Shown here piece by piece: positions 45,158 to 54,645 of a stretch of 64,000 nucleotides of DNA. The position numbers were made by a program, and so were the translations under genes. The stretch spans positions 434,001 to 498,000 of the forward strand of contig JAOAPN010000013.1 of the NCBI GenBank assembly GCA_025462885.1, written 5' to 3'. This stretch comes from Acidobacteriaceae bacterium (GTDB taxonomy: Bacteria > Acidobacteriota > Terriglobia > Terriglobales > Acidobacteriaceae). The first letter of the stretch is position 1. Every line of letters starts with the position of its first letter. Below the pieces are notes generated by a model. That model did not search any database and was not told the DNA's origin. It worked only from the letters and a program-made list of their open reading frames with translations.

Positions 45158-46373
45158 GCCACTCGTAGATCTGCTGATACGGGTCTCCGACATAAATCAC
45201 CGGGCACGCAACGCGACGGAGGATCGCCAGCAGGACCGGATTGAGATCCTGCGCTTCGTCCACGAGGATGTAATCTACCTGTGCGTTTGGCTTTGAAAGG
45301 CTCCAAAGTTTCAGGTACCCGTCATGTCCCAGAGGAAGCTCGTGCTTCGGATGCTGCACCGCCTGCCAGATTGCGGCAACATGTTCGATTGCCTGCGAAC
45401 AAAAGTCTTTGAAGTGCTCCTCCGCCAGAGTTTCAAGGCAACCGTATCGGGGAATGTGAGCGGGCGCGGGCAATTCATCTTCACTCTGAAGAAATCTTTT
45501 CAGGGCATCGAGAAGCAACGCACAATAGGACCATTTGGGTAGAGCGAGACCACACCGAAATGTCAGCGAGTCCGGCATCCGAAACGTGCCCACGATCATG
45601 TTCGGCGTAAGTGCGCCTTTCAGCTTCCAGTCAGGATAGGCGAGAGTTCTCCGGACGGCCCTGTAAGCGAGCGAGTGTGCCGTGGCACAGGTCACATGGG
45701 TGGGAAACTTCTGCCGGGCATCGTCGGCGATATTACGATTGAAGGCCAGGTACAGCCCGCGCTTCGTCGTGCTGGCGGACAACATGCGCAGGGTCGTGGT
45801 TTTCGAGGCTCCGGTTACCGTCGTTTGAATATCGGAGAACACGCGCTGAACGTCCGGGCGCTCCGCCCAGCTTGCGGGGTCCACGATCTTGTACGTGTAC
45901 GTGACTTCAGTCTGAGAGTAGGCACCCATCGCCATCGGCTCCGTCCATTTGACGATGGAATCAACGGTCTTTCGTCCGTAGCAGAAGCCGCTGGACGTAC
46001 CGAAGGTGCCGGGAACCTGTTGGAAGTATTTCTTTCCTTCTGAAGTCAGTTCGTAGTGCTTCACAGCTTGCGGTGGAGTTGAACCCCGCAGAGGATCGAG
46101 CAGCCCGTGTACAACCGCTGTCCTGTTGCTCCCTTGTACCAGGCCGGCCTGTTCCAGAGCCGCTAACTCTGGCCCAATTCCATATTGGGCCTGTTGCTCT
46201 GCCTCGGGAACATCAGCTGGAAACTGGCGACCGATCACCGTACAGGCTTCGCCGTGTTTTGCTAGATACTGGTTGATTGCTTTGGTGAAATTTCCGTCGC
46301 TCGGTTTCTTCGCATCGTTACAGGCAGTGAGCAAGAGTAGACCTGCAATGGAGACGAGATAGAAGCTGCGCAT
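45099..46373 (-). pseudogene. lipoprotein fused to UvrD-like helicase N-terminal part, frameshifted
   Basis: Residues 1-185 are a lipoprotein: lipobox LLLLTAC with Cys18, then KHYELTSEGKKYFQQVPGTF and TYTYKIVDPASWAERPDVQRVF, matching uncharacterised bacterial lipoproteins. From about residue 188 the sequence switches, in frame, to a superfamily-1 helicase: a crippled Walker A (GASKTTTLRML), GLYLAFNRNIADDARQ, TAHSLAYRAVRR, then Walker B VDYILVDEAQDLNPV and YVGDPYQQIYEWRGA. A 5-bp tandem duplication (GGCGC twice, 45146-45155) then shifts the frame to a stop at 45099. Ribosome site GGAGG precedes 46373. The lipoprotein domain could still be expressed. Confidence 0.8.
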
Positions 46374-46408
46374 GAATTATCCTCCGATATAGATTGATTG
46401 GGTTAAGA

Positions 46409-47326
46409 TCACTGTGGGCGTACTCGCAGGGCTGCGGTTTCAGTCCATGCCAGATCCACGAAATCCAGCACCAGTTTTTGATCGTGGTCGCGTCGCGTGA
46501 ACACACCGCTCTTCACGGTGAGCAACCGGTCTGAGAGCGGTCTAACCACGACGTCGTAGCGATAGGACGAAGCAGAGAACCTCGTCATAAGAGAAACTCC
46601 AACGCCTTCTGTCACGAGCCAAAGAGCTTCTTTGAGTGAATAGGCGTCAGCTACAAATTTGAGTGAAATCCCCAAGCTCTCAAAATGTGTCACGATCTCT
46701 TCATGCCTACCGGGAAGCCCCTTCCGCATAACAGATACAACAGACTCATTTTCCAAGTCTTCCGGCTGAATAGTAGACTTCGCCACTAAGCGGTGGCCTA
46801 CAGGTAAACATGCCACCAATGCCTCTTCCATCAGGACACGCGACTGTAAATCAGGTTCCTTGATGGGTAGGATTCCGAAACCCAGATGTAAATCCCCCCG
46901 AAGTACGCCGGCGACCGCTTGATGTGTCAGCAGGCTCTCTCGCGTCACGGTCATCGAACCGATGCCTTCTAGCTGGAGACGTCTGACAATATCCAACAGC
47001 TTGGTATTCAGATAGGTGGAATATCCAACATGGAGATCTTTTGTCTGTACTCTGAGAAACGCTCGGACGCGATCAATACCCAGCAGTGCCTGTCTGACCG
47101 ATTCGCGTGCTGACGACAGGAAAAGGTTGCCGGCCTCTGTGGGTGCCATTCCATTTCCAGCAGCGCGGAAGATAGGCGTTCCGAGTTCACTTTCCACACC
47201 TGAGACTCGTTTACGGACACCTGATTTACCGATGCCAAGGTATTTCCCCGCGGCTTCGAGAGACCCTCTTTCCGCCACTGCGAGTACAGCGACCTGCCCG
47301 TCCATAGTGACTCTGAGCCGACGCAT
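46409..47326 (-). CDS. LysR family transcriptional regulator
   Basis: A 305-residue regulator. The N-terminal winged helix reads VAVLAVAERGSLEAAGKYLG, IGKSGVRKRVSGVESELG and FRAAGNGMAPTEAGNLFLSS. The effector-binding substrate domain starts near residue 95 (KDLHVGYSTYLNTKLLDIVRR) and contains VACLPVGHRLVAK. The HTH deviates at the usual SQPAVSxxI motif (here GKSGVRKRV), so recognition may differ. The target is unclear: neighbours are a broken lipoprotein/helicase downstream and a secreted Cys-containing protein divergent or upstream. It starts a few bases from a likely minus-strand promoter in 47327-47520. Confidence 0.88.
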   Translation of the reverse strand: MRRLRVTMDGQVAVLAVAERGSLEAAGKYLGIGKSGVRKRVSGVESELGTPIFRAAGNGMAPTEAGNLFLSSARESVRQALLGIDRVRAFLRVQTKDLHVGYSTYLNTKLLDIVRRLQLEGIGSMTVTRESLLTHQAVAGVLRGDLHLGFGILPIKEPDLQSRVLMEEALVACLPVGHRLVAKSTIQPEDLENESVVSVMRKGLPGRHEEIVTHFESLGISLKFVADAYSLKEALWLVTEGVGVSLMTRFSASSYRYDVVVRPLSDRLLTVKSGVFTRRDHDQKLVLDFVDLAWTETAALRVRPQ

Positions 47327-47520
47327 AGCTTAGCTCTACATAAAAATGCGCTGCTTGTCAGTAAATCTCCAACAGTCAAGGACTCTTCAATACATCCTAC
47401 TTTTGCCGATCCTTAGGATTATTCAGTCTCTCTAGTGGAGTTGTAATTAGCCAATCATCATATGTCTCAGTAGGCAATCGCCGTAAATCTTAGAGATATG
47501 GGGTGCAAACCCGTCAGCCG

Positions 47521-48213
47521 CTATAGGTGAGCGTACGACATAGTCCAGACCGCCTTATCCCCCGCGTGATACTCGTTGCCATCCCAGGGCGTTCCACAGA
47601 CATGCAAGTACGAATAAGGAGTTCCCGCAAACATCACCCAGGCTCCTTTGTCACGAACTGTAGTCGGCAGGCCATTTGTTTCGGCATCAAAGGGCCATGT
47701 AATCATCCAGTGCGGTCCTATCGGAATAGCGGGACTGGTCCTGTCCAGCGGATCGGTATTACTCCTCTGTGTTGCACCGCACAGCATGTAGATCATTCCA
47801 GGAGCTGAGTTGGTCGGGTTAGGCTTGCCTTGCATGGCGTCCATCATCCACCGCAAACCCATCGGGTTCATGCACATCGGTGGACTGCCGATCTTGTTTT
47901 CGTCGCCGCATACGCAAACCCATTCATTACTCCCCTTAACGAGAATCGTCATCGCTCCGTTAGCACCCAATTCGGCGACGGTTGCGTCTTTCGTCACATG
48001 CTCTGGCCCCGAGAGACGTGCTCTCGTGATTCTTGGATCTTCCGATTGGTCCTTCATGTCTCGGCCTTTCTTGTTTACCTGCTGGTTTGGGGAGGTGCCG
48101 CCTTCTGCATCCAGCGGATCACTTGCGACAGTTGTCGGAGTCTGGCCAAAGAGGCTGGTCAGTGAAACGGCGGCTGCTACGGTGGACACGACAAAGTCTC
48201 TTCGTGTACTCAT
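47521..48213 (-). CDS. exported protein of unknown function
   Basis: About 230 residues. The N-terminus STRRDFVVSTVAAAVSLTSLF is a twin-arginine-like signal with cleavage near FGQT. The mature part has a Cys/Met cluster (WVCVCGDENKIGSPPMCMNP) and motifs such as MIYMLCGATQRSN and WVMFAGTPYSYLHVCGTPWDG. I do not recognise the family; several Cys and Met hint at metal or disulfide chemistry. ATG at 48213 is preferred over 48219, as the twin Arg then sits at residues 4-5. It follows the hairpin that terminates the haloperoxidase gene. Confidence 0.75.
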   Translation of the reverse strand: MSTRRDFVVSTVAAAVSLTSLFGQTPTTVASDPLDAEGGTSPNQQVNKKGRDMKDQSEDPRITRARLSGPEHVTKDATVAELGANGAMTILVKGSNEWVCVCGDENKIGSPPMCMNPMGLRWMMDAMQGKPNPTNSAPGMIYMLCGATQRSNTDPLDRTSPAIPIGPHWMITWPFDAETNGLPTTVRDKGAWVMFAGTPYSYLHVCGTPWDGNEYHAGDKAVWTMSYAHL

Positions 48214-48327
48214 GAACACTCGCTTTCAATCAAGGGTGGCGAGGCTGTTTCCTCTGACCGGGTTAGGCTAGCCTGCAAATTACCTTTTGTGCATTTGCGC
48301 GGGTGTCGATAATCGAAGACGGCAAAG

Positions 48328-48357
48328 AGCCGGGGACGCCGACAGGCGGCCCCGGCT
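48328..48357 (-). terminator. terminator of the haloperoxidase-like gene
   Basis: AGCCGGGG (48328-48335) pairs with CCCCGGCT (48350-48357), with a second inner stem CGCC/GGCG around GACA. This is about 12 bp with one mismatch. On the minus strand it follows the stop at 48371 by about 14 bases and is followed by CTTTGCC. Confidence 0.7.
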
Positions 48358-48370
48358 ATCCGGCTCAGAT

Positions 48371-49384
48371 CTAAGATTTGATGAAGGCCAGGATATCGGC
48401 GTTCACCTGGTCAGCGAATGTGGTGCACAACCCGTGCGGCTGACCGGGGTATATCTTCAGCGTCGAATTCTTGACCAGCTTCGCGGTGAGAGGAGAAGAG
48501 ATTTGAAGTGGTACGATTTCGTCCACATCGCCCTGCAGAATCAGTGTGGGAATCGTGAACTTGGCCAAGTCCTCCCGAAAGTCAGTCTCAGAGAAGGCCT
48601 TGATGGAGTCGTACTCGCACTTTAACCCACCCATCATGGACTGCAACCAGAACGACTCACGAATGCCCTCGGAGATCTTGGCGTCAGATTTGTTGTAACC
48701 ATAGAACGCCATCGACAAGCCTCGAATGAACTCAGCACGGTTGCTCACAAGTCCATTACGCAATCCATCAAAGACGGAAATTGGGGCACCGGGATGATCG
48801 GGTGTTTCCAGCATGAAAGGCGTCACCGCAGAGATCAAAACAGCCTTTGCTATACGTTTGGTTCCATGGCGCCCGATGTAACGTGCGACCTCGCCGCCGC
48901 CTGTCGAGTGACCCACAAGGATGGCGTCTTTCAAATTCAACTTCTCGAACAGCTCCGCGAGATCATCTGCGTAGGTGTCCATATCGTTGCCGTTCCATGG
49001 TTGACTGGAACGCCCATGGCCGCGCCGATCATGAGCGACGACTCGATAGCCGTGCTGCCCGAAGAAGAGCATCTGCGCATCCCAAGCGTCAGCGGTGAGC
49101 GGCCAGCCGTGAGAGAAGACGATGGGCTGACCCGTGCCCCAGTCCTTGTAATAAATGCTGTTGCCGTCTTTCACTGTAAGAGTGTTCACTGTGTCTCCTT
49201 TGGAGCCTGACTTCGGTTTTGTTGTTTCGGGTTGAAACGCAAAAGCTACGTTCGGAAGTGTGAGCGTGGCTGCCATGGCTGCCCCGCTGATCAGGACGTT
49301 TCTGCGCGAAATGTGAGTCTGAGCCTCGGAGGAACTGGATTCCTCTTCGTCCTGCTTGACGGGAAGTATTGGATGTTGTGACAT
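48371..49384 (-). CDS. Tat-exported alpha/beta-hydrolase (non-haem haloperoxidase-like)
   Basis: A 337-residue protein. The twin-arginine signal begins late ([20 protein letters not shown], about residues 24-43). The hydrolase core starts [20 protein letters not shown], with nucleophile elbow [14 protein letters not shown], acid in GDVDEIVP and His in GQPHGLC. This is the chloroperoxidase/arylesterase group, which shows esterase and cofactor-free perhydrolase activity. ATG 49384 has CAGGAGA upstream. The DUF4126 gene ends 24 bases before it on the same strand and may share its transcript. Confidence 0.92.
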   Translation of the reverse strand: MSQHPILPVKQDEEESSSSEAQTHISRRNVLISGAAMAATLTLPNVAFAFQPETTKPKSGSKGDTVNTLTVKDGNSIYYKDWGTGQPIVFSHGWPLTADAWDAQMLFFGQHGYRVVAHDRRGHGRSSQPWNGNDMDTYADDLAELFEKLNLKDAILVGHSTGGGEVARYIGRHGTKRIAKAVLISAVTPFMLETPDHPGAPISVFDGLRNGLVSNRAEFIRGLSMAFYGYNKSDAKISEGIRESFWLQSMMGGLKCEYDSIKAFSETDFREDLAKFTIPTLILQGDVDEIVPLQISSPLTAKLVKNSTLKIYPGQPHGLCTTFADQVNADILAFIKS

Positions 49385-49408
49385 CTGGTCTCCTGAAGTT
49401 GAATCCGG

Positions 49409-49876
49409 TTAGATAGTGTTGCGAGTGACCACCAAGAGAGCCAATCCAATGGCGATTGCATCTTCCAGGAAAGCAGCTGGCGTATCTTTCCCAAAGGCAG
49501 AAGCCAAGACCTGACGCCCCTTGGCTCCGCCGAATGTCCCGGCAATGGATCCGACGATGCCCGCAAATATCCCGAAGAGTGTTGACCCACTGGCGACACA
49601 CATTGCAGCTCCACAGAGAGCTCCTGCCAGCAAACGAGGAATGAACTGCTGAGGGACTTTCCGGCTTGGTGTTTTGGGAAGTTGATCGGTCACATATTCG
49701 ACGAGCGCGAGAACGGCAAAGATCCATGGCGTATACCTATAGCCCAGAAAAGCGATCTTTGAACCATCGAGTCCGAGTCGGTCCAGGCGCGCGCTAATGC
49801 TTATCGCTGCTAAGCCTGTAAATGGTCTCAGACCACAGACAACTCCGATGAGAAATGCAAGAAGCCAGCCGTCCAT
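49409..49876 (-). CDS. DUF4126 family membrane protein
   Basis: A 155-residue membrane protein with about four hydrophobic segments. These are GWLLAFLIGVVCGLRPFTGL (start), YTPWIFAVLALVEYVTDQLP, LLAGALCGAAMCVAS with FGIFAGIVGSIAGTFGG, and LEDAIAIGLALLVV at the end. The RPFTGLAAISI and ARLLAGALCGA segments are the DUF4126 signature. Function is unknown. ATG 49876 has GGAG 7 bases upstream; the frame runs on to 49927 without a site. It is upstream of the haloperoxidase-like gene on the same strand. Confidence 0.82.
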   Translation of the reverse strand: MDGWLLAFLIGVVCGLRPFTGLAAISISARLDRLGLDGSKIAFLGYRYTPWIFAVLALVEYVTDQLPKTPSRKVPQQFIPRLLAGALCGAAMCVASGSTLFGIFAGIVGSIAGTFGGAKGRQVLASAFGKDTPAAFLEDAIAIGLALLVVTRNTI

Positions 49877-50327
49877 AGGATCTCCGTTAGCGACATGGCG
49901 GGCATCCGCCTGTAAACGAGGTGACAACCCCGAGTGCGCTGTCCATAAGTTATGGGAGGATGACGGGTGGCATCTTTGTCAATGCGACCTTCTTTTTACG
50001 AAATTGCCGATGATCTTCATCGGATCTACTCTGATTCGCTCTAACCCATAGGCGGTCCGCATCTTTATAGATGAACGGATCTGAGAGAGCAATTGAACTG
50101 CATGAAGCGCTGCCTAGATCCGAAGCCATGGAGAGACTCCTCATTTGGGGGGTATGGCAGGGGCACGGCCTTTGGTAATCTGTTCGGCCAAAACGTGGTG
50201 ATATTTGCAAAGTTAACGAGAGCGCGGCGCTTATATCGTTAGCTGTATTTGAATTGATCTGGACTCTTGGGAGACGGCCTACGGTTTACGACGCAATGGA
50301 TTACGGCGCCACAGAAACGAGTGGGGC
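49877..50327. other. divergent intergenic region
   Basis: About 450 bases between DUF4126 (minus) and a TetR gene (plus). It contains the 17-mer ACTCCTCATTTGGGGGG at 50136-50152, repeated at 51990-52006 upstream of the AraC gene. No gene is supported. Confidence 0.5.
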
Positions 50328-50939
50328 ATGAGCGCACAACGACTGACCCAAGGAACGCGATCACTAATCCTCCAGGCGGCATTCGAAATAGTCTGCGTAT
50401 ATGGGTTCGCCGGAGTCACTCTAGGACATCTCGCACGAAAAGTCGGGATGTCGAAGAGTGGTCTCTTTGCACATTTCAAGTCGATAGAGCAAGTGCATCT
50501 CGCGCTAATCGCATACGCAGTAGATGTCTTTCGATCGGATGTGATCCTGCCTGCGCTTGATGCGGATGAGGGGCTTCCGCGGCTTGAGGCTACGATGTCT
50601 AAGTGGCTGGAATGGACAGCACGGCCGGGAACGTTCGGAGGTTCTCCTCTGATAGCGGGCTTCTTTGAGTTCGACGACAGGGAGGGAGCAGTCAGAGACT
50701 CCCTGCTCGAGCAAGAGGTTGCATGGCGCGATCACCTACGCCAACTTGTTGCGGCAACGGTCGCGACAGGTACGTTTCGACAGGATCTTAACAGCGAGCA
50801 GTTTGTGTCGGAACTCTGCGGAATCTATTACAGCTTCCATGTGTCCGCGCGTTTCCTGCGTTCTCCAGAGTCCCGGGCTACTGCTCTTCTGGCCGTCGAT
50901 GGGCTCTTGAATCGCGCCGAGGTCGGCACACGTCATTGA
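50328..50939 (+). CDS. TetR family transcriptional regulator
   Basis: A 203-residue repressor. The HTH is LTQGTRSLILQAAFEIVCVY then GVTLGHLARKVGMSKSGLFAHFKSIEQV (about residues 26-53). The C-terminal ligand domain carries SELCGIYYSFHVSARFL. It is flanked by divergent DUF4126/haloperoxidase genes and the minus-strand AraC regulator. Either neighbour could be its target; TetR repressors commonly control an adjacent divergent gene. Confidence 0.92.
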   Translation: MSAQRLTQGTRSLILQAAFEIVCVYGFAGVTLGHLARKVGMSKSGLFAHFKSIEQVHLALIAYAVDVFRSDVILPALDADEGLPRLEATMSKWLEWTARPGTFGGSPLIAGFFEFDDREGAVRDSLLEQEVAWRDHLRQLVAATVATGTFRQDLNSEQFVSELCGIYYSFHVSARFLRSPESRATALLAVDGLLNRAEVGTRH

Positions 50940-51002
50940 CGCCACTTCAATCCCCCTCGTAGGGGCTGGGATTACAAATAGACCCGCATGGGAGGCCGAA
51001 GT

Positions 51003-51926
51003 CTATCCTTTGAAATCTCTTCGCCAGCGGCCGGGGCTTGTGCCGGTGAGCTTCGCGAATGTTCGATTGAATGATGCCTGGTCACAGAAACCTGCTTGAA
51101 AGGCAATTTCGAGGAGCGATTCACTGGAGCTCAAGAGCAACTGCTTGGCACGAGCCACTCGCTGCCCGATGACCCAGCGATGTACTGGTTGTCCGAAGCT
51201 CGTTTTGAAAGATCGAGCAAAATGACTCACCGAAAGACCACATTCTTTTGCAACGATCGATAGTCTGACGTCGCTGTATGTGCCCTTCGAAAGAAGATCT
51301 ACCGCACGACGTTTCTGCGAAGTTGACAGTCCACCGCGATGTACTCTCTTGTCTGCCGGCCCCAGGCTTCGAAGGTGAACGACTTGGGCGCAGAAAAGCA
51401 TCACGAAATGGTCCATAAACGAAGATGAAAACAGTTCAGGCGATTCGAGGCTGGGAAGTATTAGTTGCGTAAGGCTTGTGAAGACGGGGCAGTCGCATGG
51501 AACGTCCTCGAGTTCAGTCGAAATGCGCGGGAGACCCTGATTGTCGGTGAATTCGTTGAGCGTGGTCCGGGGAAGGTGGTACTGAACGCTGTCGTAGGTG
51601 TTCGCCTTACCGTAATTGAGCTTCGGGTGAGAGCCCCCATTGAAAGCCATGCCTGGTGTATCGATTCCGGCATCGCCTGAAATATCCAATACCCACCGCT
51701 GCTGCACCAACGCAGGTTCGACCTGAACAGTAATGATAAGCCTCTGTAAGAGCGTGTAGCTAATCGTCATCGCAGACGTTCTCGTGGGGCGGACTAATGG
51801 GATCAACGCGACCCTCGCATTAGAGATGGTATGTTCTCCCGGGAGAATGGAGCCGAGATGAATGGGCATCGCCCCATCGGTCAAGTTCTCAAATAGTTGC
51901 GTGTTTGCCTGGCTATTCATATCCAA
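51003..51926 (-). CDS. AraC family transcriptional regulator
   Basis: A 307-residue regulator. The C-terminal HTH_18 reads VRLSIVAKECGLSVSHFARSFK, TSFGQPVHRWVIGQRVARAK and LLEIAFQAGFCDQASFNRTFAKLTGTSPGRWRR. The N-terminal 200 residues form an unrecognised ligand domain. It is convergent with TetR at 50328. Its promoter region carries a run of ten G at 52001-52010. The target is unknown; the alpha/beta-hydrolase at 52500 is divergent from it. Confidence 0.9.
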   Translation of the reverse strand: MDMNSQANTQLFENLTDGAMPIHLGSILPGEHTISNARVALIPLVRPTRTSAMTISYTLLQRLIITVQVEPALVQQRWVLDISGDAGIDTPGMAFNGGSHPKLNYGKANTYDSVQYHLPRTTLNEFTDNQGLPRISTELEDVPCDCPVFTSLTQLILPSLESPELFSSSFMDHFVMLFCAQVVHLRSLGPADKRVHRGGLSTSQKRRAVDLLSKGTYSDVRLSIVAKECGLSVSHFARSFKTSFGQPVHRWVIGQRVARAKQLLLSSSESLLEIAFQAGFCDQASFNRTFAKLTGTSPGRWRRDFKG

Positions 51927-52499
51927 CCCCTTTGTGGGTCCGTGGAATCAATGATACGACCAGTCGTACCAGATTGACCTGGGAAAGCCACTCCTCATTT
52001 GGGGGGGGGGTAGGTGGATATCTTTGTAAACGCATGAAAACGATAGAGTCTCCGCAAAGCTCATCGAGATCAGCGTGCCTTTTGCAGATGCGACTGATCG
52101 GCAAAAGGGCTATGGAGACAGTCCTTGCCGCTCCTTTCTTTCGGCCTTTTGGAGCACATCTTGAAAAGGGCAGTCGATTCGTACGGAGGTGCTCTCACTT
52201 CACGGAGCCGTGGGATCTTCCGACTTCTGCGTGTTTCGGGCACGATCCGACAAACGCTGGCTGTGTTCGCCAAGATAACCAACAATGCTCTCGACTAAGG
52301 TTGCAGAGTCGGCAGATGGGAAAACGTTGAAAGAGTACGCGCTGCCTTTTCTCTCGTGGTTTGTACGGGAGTTGGTTGAGCAATCTCCTGATGCTTGCCG
52401 GCCGCGAAAAGTAGTTTTACAGAGCGTTCGGCGAGAGAGATCACGCTCGCTGTCAACGAAAGATTAGCTCGCAAACTGAATCCAGAATCGAGAGCACAT
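51927..52499. other. divergent gap with poly-G tract
   Basis: About 570 bases between the AraC gene (minus) and an alpha/beta-hydrolase (plus). It has ten consecutive G (52001-52010) directly after ACTCCTCATTT. Positions 52285-52470 hold an open frame of 60 residues (LSTKVAESADGKTLKEYALP) without a known family; I did not call it. Other frames are short. Confidence 0.5.
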
Positions 52500-53294
52500 A
52501 TGACGAGCACTAAGAATTGGTTAGTAGTTATTTTCGCGGCGTGCGGAATCGCACTCCTGCTTGGATGCAACTCCGGCATCGCCGTTCAAGCCGCAGGCCC
52601 AACCGGGGTCAAGAACATTCTTCTTGTCCACGGGGCCTGGGCGGACGGGTCTAGTTGGTCCAAAGTAATCCCGCTTCTACAAGCGGATGGATATAGCGTT
52701 GTCGCTGTCCAACTGCCCCTTACCTCCATTGCGGACGATGCAGCCGTAGTGCAGCGTGCTCTCGCTGAGGAAACCGGACCAGTGTTGCTGGTCGGCCATT
52801 CCTACGGAGGCGCCGTCATCACTCAGGCGGGGAACGATCCAAAGGTTGAAGGTTTGTTGTATGTGGCCGCGTTTGCGCCAGATGAAGGCGAATCAGCGAA
52901 TTCTCTCGGCGCCACGGTTGCTACGACGCCGGTCGCTCCCACAGTCCAGGCGGACATGCAAGGCTTTGCTAAGCTCTCGGCTGCAGGTATCTCGGATGAT
53001 TTTGCACCGGAACTCACGGACGCGGAGAAAGCGTCGCTGACTGTCACGCAGGGGCCAATTTCATTTCCGAATGCTCTGGGAGGCACGATCACGAACCCGG
53101 CTTGGAAAACCAGACCCTCCTGGTTCATCGTCGCGGCAAATGATCGCGTTATCTCTCCGCAACTGGAGCAGACGATGGCAAGCCGGGCCAAGGCGACCAC
53201 AATTACTTTGCCTTCCTGTCACGTAGCCTTGCTGGCCCATCCCACAGATGTGTCTGCTTTCATCGAAAAAGCCGCCTCCAGTCTGAAGCCGTAG
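52500..53294 (+). CDS. exported alpha/beta-hydrolase
   Basis: A 264-residue protein with an N-terminal lipoprotein-like signal (LVVIFAACGIALLLGCNSG, candidate lipid-carrying Cys in LLGC). The core is KNILLVHGAWADGSSWSKVI, GPVLLVGHSYGGAVITQ with the nucleophile Ser, an acid in FIVAANDRVISPQ and His in LPSCHVALLAHP. It resembles the small salicylate-esterase/hydroxynitrile-lyase-like group of stand-alone hydrolases that are abundant in soil bacteria. ATG 52500 is the start that begins the signal; the frame is open to 52395 without a site. The substrate is unknown. Confidence 0.88.
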   Translation: MTSTKNWLVVIFAACGIALLLGCNSGIAVQAAGPTGVKNILLVHGAWADGSSWSKVIPLLQADGYSVVAVQLPLTSIADDAAVVQRALAEETGPVLLVGHSYGGAVITQAGNDPKVEGLLYVAAFAPDEGESANSLGATVATTPVAPTVQADMQGFAKLSAAGISDDFAPELTDAEKASLTVTQGPISFPNALGGTITNPAWKTRPSWFIVAANDRVISPQLEQTMASRAKATTITLPSCHVALLAHPTDVSAFIEKAASSLKP

Positions 53295-53367
53295 CCATCA
53301 TGTTCAGAGGCAACTGAGTCGTTCGGTCCGACGGACCCGTGATATTTACAAGGCAGGACGCAAGGCC

Positions 53368-53805
53368 ATGGGCTCTCATTCACGCTTCGCCAGCAAGGAC
53401 GCCACGCACAAGAGCACCGTCCCGGTGCCTAGTGCATGGCGAATCTTGTGTGTAGACGATGACCTTGCATGCCTTCACGCACGCCGGGCGATTCTTGAGC
53501 GGGCAGGCTATACAGCGATCGTTGTGGATCGACCGGAGACAGCTCTCGAACAGGATCTGTCAGTCATCGATCTCGCCATCCTGGATTACGACATGCCTGA
53601 GATGAATGGCAGGGATCTATTGCTCAAGATGAGAGCTGCTCGGATGGCTTGTCCGATCATTCTTTTGAGCGGAAACGCAGGGACGCTACCGTGGGAGGTG
53701 CGCGTCCTCTTCTCTACCTGCATCGAGAAGGGCGAACCTGTCCAGAAGATGCTTCGGGTCATCGAAACCTATCTGAGACAAGCAGCGATCAATGATCTGC
53801 CGTAA
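53368..53805 (+). CDS. stand-alone receiver domain (CheY-like)
   Basis: A 145-residue response-regulator receiver with no output domain. The acidic pocket is CVDDDLACLHARRAIL, the phosphoacceptor Asp lies in LAILDYDMPEMNGRDLL, the switch Ser is in CPIILLSGNAGTL and the conserved Lys in CIEKGEPVQ. No histidine kinase is nearby. A free N-terminal 20-residue Ser/Thr-rich extension precedes it. Proteins of this type relay phosphate or modulate other proteins; the partner is unknown. Confidence 0.9.
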   Translation: MGSHSRFASKDATHKSTVPVPSAWRILCVDDDLACLHARRAILERAGYTAIVVDRPETALEQDLSVIDLAILDYDMPEMNGRDLLLKMRAARMACPIILLSGNAGTLPWEVRVLFSTCIEKGEPVQKMLRVIETYLRQAAINDLP

Positions 53806-53946
53806 ATTACCCTTTCCCGCAGCGAGTTGGGCGGTTCATCATACAGAGCTGAGAATGTATTTCGTCAGGAATAAAGAGCTGACGGCTCCTGACCTGCCAC
53901 AGTTGTCGCCCGGTTCGCTATGATCGGACTGTAACCAAGGGGTGCT

Positions 53947-54612
53947 ATGGCGAAAAGCCCAACTCGCGAGAAGATCATAGAAGCAGCGTACGTTCGTTTT
54001 TACAAGTTCGGCTACAACGGTACCAGTGTGCAGGATATCGTGGACGTGGTAGGCGTTCAGAAGGGGACCTTTTACAACTACTTCAAGAGCAAAGAGCGGT
54101 TGGCTCTCGAGGCTCTGAAGTACTACGCCTGTATAGCTGACCAGGTCTTCGTTCCGCCCGATTCCTCTGAAGTCACCACTGCTTCCGGAAAAAACTCGCC
54201 CTCAGACATCGAGCGGATTCGGAACCAGTTCATACAAGCCTCACGGTTCCAGGAAGGGCCAAATGGTTCTCTCGGATGTCTGATGGGAAACTTCGCAGCC
54301 GAGTCCGATACCCTGCCCGCGAGTTTCCGCAAATTTATAAATCAGAGTTTCAAACGATGGGACGCTGCGATCGCAGGCTCGTTGACACGCGCTCAAAAGA
54401 AGGGTGAGATCGATCAATCGCATGATCCGGAAGAATTAGCTCGCTACCTGATGGCCTCCTGGCAAGGCGCATTGCTGCTGCTGAAGAATTCAAAGAGCAG
54501 AGTTCCTATCGATGACTTCTTCCATTTCACGCTCCACGTACTGGTGAGGGCCGATGGGACCAAAACGGCCGGATCGAAGCGGAAGCCTTCGCGATCCCGA
54601 AAAAAGGCTTGA
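53947..54612 (+). CDS. TetR family transcriptional regulator
   Basis: A 221-residue TetR/AcrR repressor with PTREKIIEAAYVRFYKFGYNG, TSVQDIVDVVGVQKGTFYNYFKSKERLA as HTH, then a ligand domain with LASWQGALLLL-like sequence and a basic C-terminal tail (GSKRKPSRSRKKA). The ribosome site and the start at 53947 are plausible. It lies 33 bases upstream of the NarL-type response regulator on the same strand, and the two could be co-transcribed. Its target may be that operon or the efflux genes further right. Confidence 0.92.
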   Translation: MAKSPTREKIIEAAYVRFYKFGYNGTSVQDIVDVVGVQKGTFYNYFKSKERLALEALKYYACIADQVFVPPDSSEVTTASGKNSPSDIERIRNQFIQASRFQEGPNGSLGCLMGNFAAESDTLPASFRKFINQSFKRWDAAIAGSLTRAQKKGEIDQSHDPEELARYLMASWQGALLLLKNSKSRVPIDDFFHFTLHVLVRADGTKTAGSKRKPSRSRKKA

Positions 54613-54645
54613 GACGACGGCGTCGAACTTCAGAGGAGGTTCCCT

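Noticed and set aside
52285..52470. Short frame upstream of the alpha/beta-hydrolase
   Set aside because: Sixty codons with plausible but unrecognised wording and no ribosome site; not enough to call a gene.
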